Shown: positions 34,810 through 46,726, counted from the stretch's first letter. The stretch: 64,000 nt of DNA from Eunapius fragilis (GCA_963681505.1 OY811979.1:4258711-4322710); one strand, 5' to 3'. The notes: a model not told the origin generated them from the sequence alone. A program made the numbers and translations.

Positions 34810-35555
34810 AAGGTATAGGATGAGGTGAGAGCTATAGAGGTGTGTATGTGATAGTGGTGGCAAGGAATGGAGGAATGGCGTTGATTGTTCTGCAATCACA
34901 TGAGTACAAGCTTGGCCTGTACAAGTAGCACTGTAGTAGTTTGGCAGCACCAGTGGCTGTTGGATTGGTGTTTTGTATCAAACCATAATTGTCTACATAA
35001 TGCAATTTCAGTCAGAACACTACACCTATTGGCTCATTGTGTATTCTATCAGCAACATTGTGGACTGAAATTGTTCCCCTGGACAAAATCTGCTAGTAGA
35101 ATCTGCACATAACCGGCTTACAAATCATGTCCCCCAAGGACACAATACACTAGCAGATTCTGTCCCCCTCCAGCAGAAAATATCCCCTCCACACACATAC
35201 ACGCTTGCACACACAAATACACACGCATACACTCATGAATTCTTGCACACACAAATACACACACATACACTCATGCACACACACATACACACATGCACAC
35301 ATATGCGCACCACAGGTACACTCACATCCATACATGTACGTGTACGCTCTCACATGCATACACAAGTTCTTTGACTGAACAGGAGGACCCAACACATACA
35401 AGTGCACCTAATAGGAGCAAGTATACCCGAGTGGTATGAAGTCTGAATGCAAGCAAGCCATATGAAGGGACACACTGCATACTGCTTACCCCAAGAACTG
35501 TGATATTTTTTGTGTGGGAGTGTGTGTGCACAGTTATTTTGTGTGTGACTTGTAG

Positions 35556-35679
35556 TGAGGGTCTACGTACTAACAGCACCATATGTATCATTTGTGCATG
35601 TGTTGCTGGAAGCAAAAACGTGCAAGAATTCAGTGCAGCTGAAGTCAGAGAGATAGATCCAAACGTCAATGAGGCCATT
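35556..35679 (+). CDS. Laminin-N-like gene, exon 8
   Basis: The acceptor CTTGTAG at 35,549-35,555 and donor GTGAGC at 35,680 define a 124-bp exon. Its entry phase (one base completing a codon) matches the exit phase of exon 7 at 34,102, and it leaves in phase 0. It encodes E-G-L-R-T-N-S-T-I-C, then N-V-Q-E-F-S-A-A-E-V. Two or three cysteines, no recognised domain. Confidence 0.55.
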
Positions 35680-35695
35680 GTGAGCAGTATCCATA

Positions 35696-37451
35696 CAGTG
35701 GGTGTTCGATTATAAGACCACCCGATTATAAGACCATAAAGTGCCGCTATCGATGTTAGAATTTACCTAAATGCAATTAAGGCCACAATGATTATGATAT
35801 GAATATTTGATTCTAAATATTCGCGTTTTTTTGGCGGGTTTGTCAGTATGTGTAGTATGGAGACGCCTGGCTCTGCGCCTAAGGCAAAGGCAAAGAGAAA
35901 GAAGAACAGCGCTGGCAGCCCAGTAGAAGAGCAAAGAAATGAATTTCTTAAAGGTACCAGAAAGGGGAGAAGGGTGCTAGATGTACAGAAAAAGCTTGAT
36001 GTCATCGAAATGCTTGATAAAGGAAAGACCCAGAGGGAGGTAGCAGCAGAGTTGGGCGTATCAAAAACTCAAGTTTTAAACATTAGTCGCTGCAGAGCAG
36101 CGCTATATAAACGTCAACTTACCTCAAAGGTAGCGAAATTTGGCAAATTTGCGGACATTGACAAGGCTGTATTTGATTGGTTTTGTCGCGTGAGAACACC
36201 AGTGGGACTCCGCAAGCCTTTACCCGTATCACCAGCTGCTTTGCAAGCTCGTGCTCGCCATGAGGCAAGATTAAGAAATGTTCATAACTTCAAAGCGTCA
36301 GATGGGTGGGTTAGGCGATGGCGTAAGCGATTTAATGTCCCACCATGTGTTCACCTCCATGGTGAAGCGGGAGATATTTGCCTGATTGATGCTGAAAAGA
36401 AGATGGATGTTTTGCGTTCTCAACTTAGTGAGGGGGGCTATGCTTTACAGAATATATTTAACATGGACGAAACGGGGCTTTTTTACCGAGCGTTACCTAA
36501 GCGGAGTTATGTATTACCAGACGTTGATGTGAGGCAAAAAGGAAGAGGGACAAAAGCTTTGACTGCTAAGGATCGAGTGACTTTAGTGCTTTGTTGCAAT
36601 GCTACTGGTACTTGTAAAGTTGCCCCATTGATGATTGGTACATCAAAAAATCCCGCTGTTTCAAAAAACAAAGGCCACCGTTTCCATATACCTCACAGCC
36701 CAATGCATGGAGTGATGGAGAACGCTTTAAATTCTGGTTTAATGATGTATTCCTACCCTGCATTCGAAAATGGACAGACTCCAAAGTGGCTCTCCTTTTA
36801 GATGGGTTCTCTGGCCATTGCAAAGACATTGGTGATCCTAAGGGTCAAGTCTTTCCCACCTAATTTGACCTCAATGTATCAGCCGCTTGACCAAGGCATC
36901 ATTTCAGCTGTAAAGTGTACTTACAAGTATTGTGTTCTGGACAGGTTACTGACAGGCATTGATAAGTATGATGAATTGCACCTAATGGCTAGCCACATTG
37001 TAGCTGGATGTCGAGGGCTTGAATACTGCTTACCTCCAAATCTGCTTGATACAGCTATCATCTGGAAAAAGGCATGGGATGAATTGGACCAATCAGTTAT
37101 TGTCTCTTGCTGGGTGCACTCTCATTGCCTTCCTGTTACAGATGAAGCCATTGTGGCAAGTGAACACCGTGACTATCGCAAAGCTACCACTGATAGTATT
37201 GTAACAAAAATGTGTGATCAACTGAAGAGTCTTGACTTGCAATCTGACAGCACTGTTGGTACACTCCAATCAATTGGAATTTTAGATGCAGTCAGTGCTG
37301 TGGGGAAAGGGGACACCTCGCTGATGGAGAAATGGATAGACGTTGAGGATGACCAAGAAGTTGCAGCATCTATTGAATTGCAAGTCCTTGACAAAATTTG
37401 TAGTGATTTGGATGAAGCTGCAGTTGAACAGCCTGATGATGGTGGTGGTGG

Positions 37452-37500
<49 letters not shown>

Positions 37501-38184
37501 GGTGACAATGGCCTGGAGAAGCCTCCTGTCACCAAAGAATTCAGTGAAAAAATGTTGATGGCTGCACGTCAGGCACACTGCATTGCTGGTGAGCTCAACG
37601 ATCCACAGCTGTTATCCATTGCCAAACAGTTATGGTTGTCTGCACACAGCAAATTGATCATAGCTGGTAAAGTGTAGCTCTCTTGAACATATACCACAAC
37701 AACTTTGTATTGCTGTCTTGTGCTAGTTTGGGGACCAGCCCATAAATATGTTGGTCCCTATACTAGTTTCATTTTGTTCATTTATGGTTGAATATGTTAT
37801 CACGTGTGCAGGTGAATGTGGGATCAGGTCTCTATGCATGTATAGGGTAGGAACGTACAAAGGTCTTTATTTCAAGCGAGACCGACCTATATAAGCACAT
37901 GCAATGCGTTGATGATTGGCCGACCGGCGACCATGCATGCACAGCACCATCCTCAATCTCGTAATTTGTAGCAATGTAACGAAAGATTTGTAATATGGTG
38001 GTATCGATCGATTGATACAAACGTTTGCGATCGAGCGTATGCAGTTATTTAAAAAGTTATGTCGCGTGCACTGGATTTTCGGTACAATCCCAGTACATTG
38101 TAAACAACTGTGGTTTCTTAATCTCATCGATAGCGGCACTTTATGGTCTTATAATCGGGTGGTCTTATAATCGAACACCCACTG
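35696..38184 (+). mobile_element. Pogo/Tigger-type DNA transposon, 2.49 kb
   Basis: The terminal inverted repeats CAGTGGGTGTTCGATTATAA (left) and complement (right, to 38,184) extend for over 50 bp. TA duplications flank both sides (35694-35695 and 38185-38186). Inside is a Pogo transposase gene. It is inserted in an intron of the laminin-like gene, 15 bp past a splice donor. Confidence 0.92.
35848..37677 (+). pseudogene. Pogo transposase, reading frame broken
   Basis: The first frame (35848-36801, 317 residues) has a basic N-terminus, a Pogo HTH (L-D-K-G-K-T-Q-R-E-V-A-A-E-L-G), a CENP-B-type second HTH (W-V-R-R-W-R-K-R-F) and the first catalytic Asp in F-N-M-D-E-T-G-L. The second Asp (L-L-L-D-G-F-S-G-H, near 36,797) lies in a different frame from what precedes it. 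The third (S-M-Y-Q-P-L-D-Q-G) lies in the frame 36802-37677. So at least two frameshifts fall between about 36,690 and 36,870. The C-terminus has a GAT-repeat acidic run. The host relatives of this family include CENP-B and jerky. The copy is recognisably complete but probably inactive. Confidence 0.85.
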
Positions 38185-38246
38185 TACAATGAAGTGGTGT
38201 CCAACGGTGGCCTATTCGAGCTGCTCTGCCCGTGTGTTCACCAAAG

Positions 38247-38444
38247 TTTGAATGTGCTGAACTGAAAGAATGCCAAACAGAGCTGCTGCCTTGTAATGAT
38301 TCTACAGAGTCTGAGGAGTGTTTGCAAAATCTTAACACGTACTGTGTTATTTTAACATGTGTTTTACAATGCTATAGCAGTTCAAATAAATGTTTCACAA
38401 ATTCTGACCCTGGGAATGCAATTAAAATGATAAAATTTATGGTA
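38247..38444 (+). CDS. Cys-rich exon, probably laminin-N-like gene exon 9
   Basis: An exon of about 66 residues with 10 cysteines (F-E-C-A-E-L-K-E-C, L-L-P-C-N, E-E-C-L, T-Y-C, L-T-C-V-L-Q-C, N-K-C). The acceptor is ACCAAAG before 38,247 and the donor GTATGA after 38,444. It is phase 0 at both ends, which matches exon 8 before it (across the transposon) and exon 10 after it. Cys pairing suits an extracellular module. No family recognised. Confidence 0.5.
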
Positions 38445-38502
38445 TGATAAACTTATTGTAATGATTTATTAATATATGCCATGATGTAAAGATGATGATC
38501 AG

Positions 38503-38922
38503 CTCGCCTTTTTGAAATTCTTTTTTAATCTTATCGAGCAACCCTTAGAGGCCCATCACGACGCGGGTCAGCTGAACCCTTGCAGCGTGGCAGGGGGCGC
38601 AGAGTACACCAACGGTTCCATTCTAACCACGGCCAGCTCGGAACACTACAGCAGCTACCCGGAGGTCACCGACCCCAGCAACTCCCTCGCTCACAACAGG
38701 ATGCCCCCTCCCCCCACCTGCCTTACCACCCACTGTCGCCGCGTGATCAACCCCGTCAGCCAATTCAGCGAGACCTCTTCCGTTTCGGGGAACAGCGGGA
38801 GTCTGAGGGCCAGGTCCCCAGGAAGGAGCGGGACTGTGGGGTGGAACGATGAGTACAGGCGCGGGGGCACGTCGGGACATCAGACGGACAGATCAGTCTC
38901 TCCGGTGGACCACCGCAGTGAG
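38503..38922 (+). CDS. Ser/Pro-rich exon, probably laminin-N-like gene exon 10
   Basis: Open in phase 0 to a GTAGGA donor at 38,923. The acceptor is either CAG before 38,503 or TTAGAG before about 38,551. It encodes a low-complexity Ser, Pro, Thr and Arg-rich stretch (S-S-E-H-Y-S-S-Y-P-E, M-P-P-P-P-T, T-S-S-V-S-G-N-S-G-S). GC content is much higher than in its flanks. No transmembrane helix is seen here or nearby. A MITE begins 11 bp after the donor. Confidence 0.5.
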
Positions 38923-38933
38923 GTAGGAGCAAT

Positions 38934-39100
38934 GGGCTATTCCATTTAATGACCGTACAGGGGTACGGATGACAAATACATGTACACCCCGGACTGTTAA
39001 TAAATTTCCCTGGATATTACGAAAATCTAATCAAAGCTAACCACCGTTAATAACTATTCATCCATCAGCACCCCTGTACTGCCATTGAATGGAATAGCCC
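38934..39100. mobile_element. MITE, GGGCTATTCC family, copy 2 (167 bp)
   Basis: The ends GGGCTATTCCATTTAATG and the complement of GGGCTATTCCATTCAATG are flanked by AAT on both sides (38931-38933 and 39101-39103). Same family and 3-bp duplication size as 2660-2999. Confidence 0.85.
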
Positions 39101-39494
39101 AATGGCTTACAACAGAAAACACGTAAGAAATTGGTGATATGTGTGTTGTGTTATATCCAAGTCTAATAGTGTGCAGTGGGCATATTGTATCACATTGGTT
39201 CCCACCACCCCCCAATCTGATGGGGGTCATTAACTGATAGCCCCCAGCTGTCTCACCTCCTCCCCACAGAGCTACTGTGTTCTTGTATGTCATCCAAAGT
39301 CCGTGGGTTTTCCCTTGCTGACTGAGTAGCCTTTAAATGTATTAGTACAGTGCAATTGTGTGTATACCCACAGCCATCACCTTGTATTCCCCCCCCCTCC
39401 CCCCCTCTATCACGTGTTCTTCATCCATCACATTTGGTACAATTTATATTATTATTAATTTGCTGTGAGATCAAATTTTGATTAATTGGTGCAG

Positions 39495-39520
39495 TCGGAT
39501 AAATAGAGATAACCATGGAT

Positions 39521-39575
<55 letters not shown>

Positions 39576-39590
39576 CTTGTGCCTAATAAA
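39495..39590 (+). CDS. Probable terminal exon and poly-A signal
   Basis: After acceptor GGTGCAG, the phase-0 codons TCG GAT AAA TAG (39495-39506) would end the protein S-D-K-stop, in phase with the exon ending at 38,922. AATAAA follows at 39,585-39,590 after a TG microsatellite in the 3' UTR. The polyadenylation signal is about 70 bp from the stop codon of the convergent DNMT3-like gene. Confidence 0.4.
39520..39574. repeat. (TG)n microsatellite
   Basis: About 27 TG units in the presumed 3' UTR of the plus-strand gene. Confidence 0.97.
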
Positions 39591-39659
39591 TAGAGGAGCA
39601 CACACACACACACACAAAAAAAAAAGAATCCGGTTATTTTTAGTACCAATAGTCTTCTT

Positions 39660-39828
39660 CTAAGCAGTGCCACCACTCTTCATGGTGGTACTGGACTTGA
39701 AGTATTCTTTGAGAGGAGAGAGCAAGTGACGGATAACAGGCACACTCCAGGCCATGCCAAGGAGCCTCTGTCGGCCACACCTCCCTAGGTTGGCTATGTC
39801 TGTATAGTGGTCAGGGAAGCCAAATAAC
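39660..39828 (-). CDS. DNMT3-like last exon, motifs IX and X
   Basis: Encodes [10 protein letters not shown], then [14 protein letters not shown] and L-S-P-L-K-E-Y-F, aligning with the C-terminus of vertebrate DNMT3A and B (R-Q-R-L-L-G-R-S-W-S-V-P-V-I). It has 11 extra residues before a TAG at 39,660-39,662. The acceptor CCCTAG precedes 39,828 in matching phase with the exon 40765-40880. This part looks fully conserved. Confidence 0.93.
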
Positions 39829-40313
39829 CTAGGGGAGGGCGGGAAGTGAGAGAGAAAGGAGGGAAGAGAGAGAGAAAGGAGGGAGGAGGGAAGAGAGTGC
39901 AGAATATGAGTGAGGTCAAACTTTATAACAATGTAATCCACTGCTTCTCTAAAATGTTTTGTTCCTTCTAACCTGAAGCAGCACAAATATTTGTTAACGT
40001 AGACACAAGTTGCTAAAAACCAAAGGAGAGAATTGTTTCCCAGACCTGTACGTGTGCAAAATGAATAAATAAATGAGGTAGGTCTGGCCAGCTACCTCAT
40101 TTATCGGGTCACAGGGGAAGAAGACCTCCAACAATTCAAGCCAATCCAAGCATAAAGTGTGGTCTCAAGTGGACCCAGGAGAATATGTCTGTTCTATGCA
40201 GTGGTATGGCTTGTTTCCTGCCTCTCCCTCCCCACATGCGGTCCACCATATTAATCTAATGAGGTGGTGGTCGGCTATTTGATTAGGTCATGTGGAAGCA
40301 CAAACCTGAACAT

Positions 40314-40366
<53 letters not shown>

Positions 40367-40764
40367 TAGCAAAGCTATTAACCATCACCATAACAACAGG
40401 CTATCCTACAACTTGCAAGGCTTCCTTAAAATAGCTTCGGATCTGATTACTTTGTACACCAGATGTGACATCACTTATTAGTCCATTTGTAGTTGGAAGG
40501 CTATTGCTCCAATGCAAACATGTTTCTACTTATAAGGAAACCAGCTGCAACTATGTGGAGTACAAAATTATCAGATCCTGAAGTTGTCTGTTTCCCCTGT
40601 GCATGAGGTAACATTGATGATTTTATCATGTGCATGCAATATGATAACTTGGCATTCTGGGAAAGATAGCAAAGTGCTGAGATTATGCAGGTATAAGGAA
40701 TCTACTGGCCTGGTCCATCCTTATAAGGAGGCCCACCATCCATAAGATGATCTGTACAACACAC

Positions 40765-40896
40765 CTCTCCATCTCTGTGCACCATAGGACATCCCCTTGC
40801 TCCTCCCCCTCCACCCTCACAGGGAATATGGCCTTTTTGGTTTGCTTGATGGAATTCATTTTGGTGGTAATTGTACGAAGCTTGATAAACTGGGTG

Positions 40897-40992
<96 letters not shown>

Positions 40993-41583
40993 TGGGGAGG
41001 AAGAGAAGACAGATAAAGTCACTTATAATGCTGACTAGGTTTAGTACCTGGGCTGTCCTAAAGCAGTGAGTTTCCAGACACTCCTGTAAGGTCAACCGAT
41101 CGCAGGGAAGTGGAACAGCAGGCCTATGTGTGTGCATATGTGTACATTTTGCATGTGTGCATAACGTATAGGGAAATGTGTTGCAAATAACAACACACAC
41201 ACACACACACACAATCAATGGGGAGAGGGGGGCAAACCTGTTCATTCCCGGGAGGTTACCCCAGAAGTAGCGTGCCCTGTGTGCAGCAGAGATGTCCTTG
41301 GCATCCACAACCACAGGGTTACACTGATAGAGAAGGGGGGCAATACACAAATTATCATCATATAACCCCCCCCCCCCCCAATCCCCCTCCTTCCCCCTCT
41401 CTCACAAGGTCATGTTGCCCATGGCTTTCCCCACCTGCAGGAAGCGGCTGATCGTTTGTTTATTGTTCGCTCTCATGGAAACCACGTTCTCAAACAGCCA
41501 GAAGAATGGACGTTGCTCGTGGGCACAAGGTTTGGCGTAGTTAAGGACTCTGTAGAACTCAAAGAACAGGCGACCAGTCCCCT
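40765..41583 (-). CDS. DNMT3-like catalytic-domain exons, motifs VI-VIII
   Basis: Four exons (41435-41583, 41238-41323, 41048-41123, 40765-40880) all join in phase. They carry motif VI ([11 protein letters not shown]), then [22 protein letters not shown], and [10 protein letters not shown] with V-L-W-C-T-E-M-E-R. They match DNMT3A over almost their whole length. The GA microsatellite at 40.9 kb sits about 20 bp from the acceptor of 40,880. Confidence 0.93.
40903..40987. repeat. (GA)n microsatellite
   Basis: About 42 GA units inside a short DNMT3-like intron. Confidence 0.97.
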
Positions 41584-41825
41584 CTGTGGAAGTGGTGGGA
41601 AGAGGCAGGGTTAACCACAAGGTTGTGATGTCATTATGGAACCATGTTGTTACGTGGGGGGGGGGGGCTCTTCTGGAAGCCACATCTCATTCCTTTCAGA
41701 ACACCTTTCATTCATTTAACCCTTTCAGATCACTCCTCATTCATTTAACCCTTTCAGACCACCTCTCATTCATTTAACCCTTTCAAACCACATCTCATTC
41801 CTTTCAGACCACCTCTCTCGCTTAC

Positions 41826-42211
41826 CATATATGCCTTTCCTTGCTGGGTTGACAATAGAGAGATCAATACAGAGGCTTCCTCCTATTACAAGATCAAAGG
41901 GTCCCCACGCCTGTATCTATCGGCAGAAAATGAAAACAAGGTCACAGTTCACAACAATATATCAAATTATTTTCGCTTTCTCCAAATCACACTCCAATGT
42001 ACAGGCATGGGAAATTGCAATGCACTCAGACAGCAGGGACCACCTGAGCATATGGGACCACCTGAGCATATAAATGCTCAATGATGGAATGTCACTGTTA
42101 CAGCAGAAGGCACTGATGGGTCAGCTATGTGTGATTCTTACTTACCTCCTTCTCTGTGATCTGAGAAACATCACCAACATGCGTGATTTCATGATGCTGA
42201 ACCCTTGAAAC
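41826..42211 (-). CDS. DNMT3-like exons with altered motif IV
   Basis: Exon 42146-42211 ([11 protein letters not shown]) precedes exon 41826-41910 ([10 protein letters not shown], then [15 protein letters not shown]). In DNMT3 enzymes motif IV is S-P-C-N-D-L-S. The catalytic Cys is kept, but Pro has become Leu and Asn has become Ile, each explicable by one base change. Everything around it is unchanged and the splice sites are intact. Confidence 0.9.
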
Positions 42212-42293
42212 CTGAACAGGAAAGGGAGAGGGATGGAGGGGGAGGGGCACATACCAATGATATAATGTCATAGCCACTGGCCCATCCTTAGTT

Positions 42294-45200
42294 CCCAGCA
42301 GGTGAGATGAACACATTAAGGTTAGCACCCAGCGTGTGAGATGATCACATTAAGGTTAGCACCCAGCAGGTGAGATGATCACATTAAGGTTAGCCTCCAG
42401 CAGGTGAGATGATCACATTAAGGTTAGCCCCCAGCAGGTGAGATGATCACATTAAGGTTAGCACCCAGCAGGTGAGATGATCACATTAAGGTTAGCCCCC
42501 AGCAGGTGAGATGATCACATTAAGGTTAGCACCCAGCAGGTGAGATGATCACATTAAGGTTAGCCCCCAGCAGGTGAGATGATCACATTAAGGTTAGCAC
42601 CCAGCAGGTGAGATGATCACATTAAGGTTAGCACCCAGCAGGTGAGATGATCACATTAAGGTTAGCACCCAGCAGGTGAGATGATCACATTAAGGTTAGC
42701 ACCCAGCAGGTGAGATGATCACATTAAGGTTAGCACCCAGCAGGTGAGATGATCACATTAAAGTTAGCCCCCAGCAGGTGAGATGATCACATTAAGGTTA
42801 GCACCCAGCAGGTGAGATGATCACATTAAGGTTAGCACCCAGCAGGTGAGATGATCACATTAAGGTTAGCACCCAGCAGGTGAGATGATCACATTAAGGT
42901 TAGCCCCCAGCAGGTGAGATGATCACATTAAGGTTAGCACCCAGCAGGTGAGATGATCACATTAAGGTTAGCCCCCAGCGTGTGAGATGATCACATTAAG
43001 GTTAGCACCCAGCAGGTGAGATGATCACATTAAGGTTAGCACCCAGCAGGTGAGATGATCACATTAAGGTTAGCACCCAGCAGGTGAGATGATCACATTA
43101 AGGTTAGCACCCAGCAGGTGAGATGATCACATTAAGGTTAGCCCCCAGCAGGTGAGATGATCACATTAAGGTTAGCACCCAGCAGGTGAGATGATCACAT
43201 TAAGGTTAGCACCCAGCAGGTGAGATGATCACATTAAGGTTAGCACCCAGCAGGTGAGATGATCACATTAAGGTTAGCACCCAGCAGGTGAGATGATCAC
43301 ATTAAGGTTAGCCCCCAGCAGGTGAGATGATCACATTAAGGTTAGCCTCCAGCAGGTGAGATGATCACATTAAGGTTAGCCCCCAGCAGTGAGATGATCA
43401 CATTAAGGTTAGCACCCAGCAGGTGAGATGATCACATTAAGGTTAGCCCCCAGCAGGTGAGATGATCACATTAAGGTTAGCACCCAGCAGGTGAGATGAT
43501 CACATTAAGGTTAGCACCCAGCAGGTGAGATGATCACATTAAGGTTAGCCCCCAGCAGGTGAGATGATCACATTAAGGTTAGCCCCCAGCAGGTGAGATG
43601 ATCACATTAAGGTTAGCCCCCAGCAGGTGAGATGATCACATTAAGGTTAGCCTCCAGCAGGTGAGATGATCACATTAAGGTTAGCCTCCAGCAGGTGAGA
43701 TGATCACATTAAGGTTAGCACCCAGCGTGTGAGATGATCACATTAAGGTTAGCACCCAGCAGGTGAGATGATCACATTAAGGTTAGCACCCAGCGTGTGA
43801 GATGATCACATTAAGGTTAGCACCCAGCGTGTGAGATGATCACATTAAGGTTAGCCTCCAGCAGGTGAGATGATCACATTAAGGTTAGCCCCCAGCAGGT
43901 GAGATGATCACATTAAGGTTAGCCCCCAGCAGGTGAGATGATCACATTAAGGTTAGCCCCCAGCAGGTGAGATGATCACATTAAGGTTAGCCTCCAGCAG
44001 GTGAGATGATCACATTAAGGTTAGCCTCCAGCAGGTGAGATGATCACATTAAGGTTAGCACCCAGCGTGTGAGATGATCACATTAAGGTTAGCACCCAGC
44101 AGGTGAGATGATCACATTAAGGTTAGCACCCAGCGTGTGAGATGATCACATTAAGGTTAGCACCCAGCGTGTGAGATGATCACATTAAGGTTAGCCTCCA
44201 GCAGGTGAGATGATCACATTAAGGTTAGCCCCCAGCAGGTGAGATGATCACATTAAAGTTAGCACCCAGCAGGTGAGATGATCACATTAAGGTTAGCACC
44301 CATCAGGTGAGATGATCACATTAAGGTTAGCACCCAGCAGGTGAGATGATCACATTAAGGTTAGCACCCAGCAGGTGAGATGATCACATTAAGGTTAGCA
44401 CCCAGCAGGTGAGATGATCACATTAAGGTTAGCCTCCAGCAGGTGAGATGATCACATTAAGGTTAGCACCCAGCAGGTGAGATGATCACATTAAGGTTAG
44501 CACCCAGCAGGTGAGATGATCACATTAAGGTTAGCACCCAGCGTGTGAGATGATCACATTAAGGTTAGCACCCAGCAGGTGAGATGATCACATTAAGGTT
44601 AGCACCCAGCGTGTGAGATGATCACATTAAGGTTAGCACCCAGCAGGTGAGATGATCACATTAAGGTTAGCCCCCAGCAGGTGAGATGATCACATTAAGG
44701 TTAGCCCCCAGCAGGTGAGATGATCACATTAAGGTTAGCACCCAGCAGGTGAGATGATCACATTAAGGTTAGCACCCAGCAGGTGAGATGATCACATTAA
44801 GGTTAGCACCCAGCAGGTGAGATGATCACATTAAGGTTAGCACCCAGCAGGTGAGATGATCACATTAAGGTTAGCACCCAGCAGGTGAGATGATCACATT
44901 AAGGTTAGCCTCCAGCAGGTGAGATGATCACATTAAGGTTAGCCCCCAGCAGGTGAGATGATCACATTAAAGTTAGCACCCAGCAGGTGAGATGATCACA
45001 TTAAGGTTAGCCCCCAGCAGGTGAGATGATCACATTAAGGTTAGCACCCAGCAGGTGAGATGATCACATTATGGTTAGCACCCAGCAGGTGAGATGATCA
45101 CATTAAGGTTAGCACCCAGCAGGTGAGATGATCACATTAAGGTTAGCACCCAGCAGGTGAGATGATCACATTAAGGTTAGCACCCAGCGTGTGAGATGAT

Positions 45201-45672
45201 CGCATTAAGGTTAGCACCCAGCAGGTGAGATGATCACATTAAGGTTAGCACCCAGCAGGTGAGATGATCACATTAAGGTTAGCACCCAGCAGGTGAGATG
45301 ATCACATTAAGGTTAGCACCCAGCAGGTGAGATGATCACATTAAGGTTAGCCTCCAGCAGGTGAGATGATCACATTAAAGTTAGCACCCAGCAGGTGAGA
45401 TGATCACATTAAGGTTAGCCCCCAGCAGGTGAGATGATCACATTAAGGTTAGCCCCCAGCAGGTGAGATGATCACATTAAAGTTAGCACCCAGCAGGTGA
45501 GATGATCACATTAAGGTTAGCCCCCAGCAGGTGAGATGATCACATTAAGGTTAGCACCCAGCAGGTGAGATGATCACATTAAGGTTAGCACCCAGCAGGT
45601 GAGATGATCACATTAAGGTTAGCACCCAGCAGGTGAGATGATCACATTAAGGTTAGCACCCAGCAGGTGAGA
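42294..45672. repeat. 34-bp minisatellite, about 99 units, 3.4 kb
   Basis: The unit is CAGCAGGTGAGATGATCACA plus TTAAGGTTAGCACC, with very low divergence (variants: CCCC or CTCC for CACC, GCGTGTGAG for GCAGGTGAG). One unit is 33 bp (near 43,385). It fills most of the DNMT3-like interval where the motif I exon would be expected. On the plus strand each unit holds a donor-like CAG-GTGAGA. Copy number may be mis-assembled. Confidence 0.98.
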
Positions 45673-46720
45673 TTTCCCCCTCCTCCATGCAAGCCTTTGA
45701 TGACATATACTCTTAGATGCCAGACAGCTTGAGGGAAGATAACACAGCTGCCACAAATGGTGGTAAGGTGGTTCCTTTGAGAGTGCAAAAGTTAGGTGTG
45801 AGCCAAGTCATGACTTGGAGACCACAAGTGTGCATATGCATGTATGGGCACGTATGAGCGTACAACTAAGCAAGTATTTTGGTATCAGTAGTAGTAACAA
45901 CGTGACTGGCATTTGAGTTGCCAAAAAGAACAGGTACTGACAACCCTTTTCATAGCAAGGGGCTGTTCATAAATTATGTCACACTGAAGGGGGAGGGGGG
46001 GGGGTATCAGCCAGTGTGATGATGTATACATTAACCATACATCAGTATGGGGTCAATCTTAACCATTTCATCACACATGTGTCTGAGTTCAGAAACAAAA
46101 TATATCCATGAACTAAACATACTAACATATGTAAGAATGTAGATTATTAACTCTTGACTTCAATGATTTCATGCGTTATGAGTTGACCACAATTCTAACC
46201 ACTTATGTAAACAATGACTATTATCTTTTTCTGCGTAAGAGCCTTTGTGACCTTTTTATTTACATGCGCAGCTGGCATCTATAGCTACCTTCCTATCTTT
46301 CAAATTCAGCGTAGGAACAGAAAACTAAGTGCCAATATCAATTTGAAGCCTAGATTTTACTACCAATTTAAAAAGAACACTTTTTTCTCATTTTTTCTTG
46401 AAGCAATATGAAGTACCTTGTCTTGGTGTCCTATGTTCAAGATTGCTAGATGGAATGCCAAGGTGTTATCGAACTGCATTGCGCTGAAGTACAAATGTAG
46501 AGGACTCTTAAGAATCCTTATAAAGGCAATAATTATCCACAATGCCTCCGTGTACAAACAATGAATTTCTTTAGTGCTAGCTTCCTACGTACAATGTTCA
46601 GTGCACACAAGGACGACTGTGATTGGCTTGCATGTGGTGCAATGAGTGACGGATGGGGGGGGGGGAAGGGAATGCGCAGCTAAAGCCATCAAAATAGTGA
46701 CACGCATTATAACTAGGCAC
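45673..46720. other. DNMT3-like intron remainder, no exon seen
   Basis: Searched on the minus strand for a motif I exon (F-D-G-I-x-T-G, and a later A-S-E). Nothing convincing. Contains a poly-G tract at about 46,000. Confidence 0.45.
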
Positions 46721-46726
46721 CTATGC

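Noticed and set aside
34071-34950. Two overlapping frames of 274 and 288 codons on the minus strand
   Set aside because: Pure translation of the 29-bp minisatellite in two frames; no domain and no independent start context.
42245-42328. Segment next to the 34-bp array reading L-G-T-K-D-G-P-V-A on the minus strand, a possible relic of the motif I exon end
   Set aside because: The resemblance to the DNMT3 L-G-I-K-V-G-x-Y-V-A stretch is weak and its donor phase does not fit the next exon.
42294-45672. CRISPR-like array (34-bp regular repeat)
   Set aside because: There are no unique spacers; units are head-to-tail identical, the genome is eukaryotic, and no cas genes are present.
46640-46720. 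A phenylalanine-aspartate-glycine stretch on the minus strand that could be the missing DNMT3 motif I
   Set aside because: Only the three residues match; flanking residues do not resemble the motif I exon and no phase-0 splice sites surround it.
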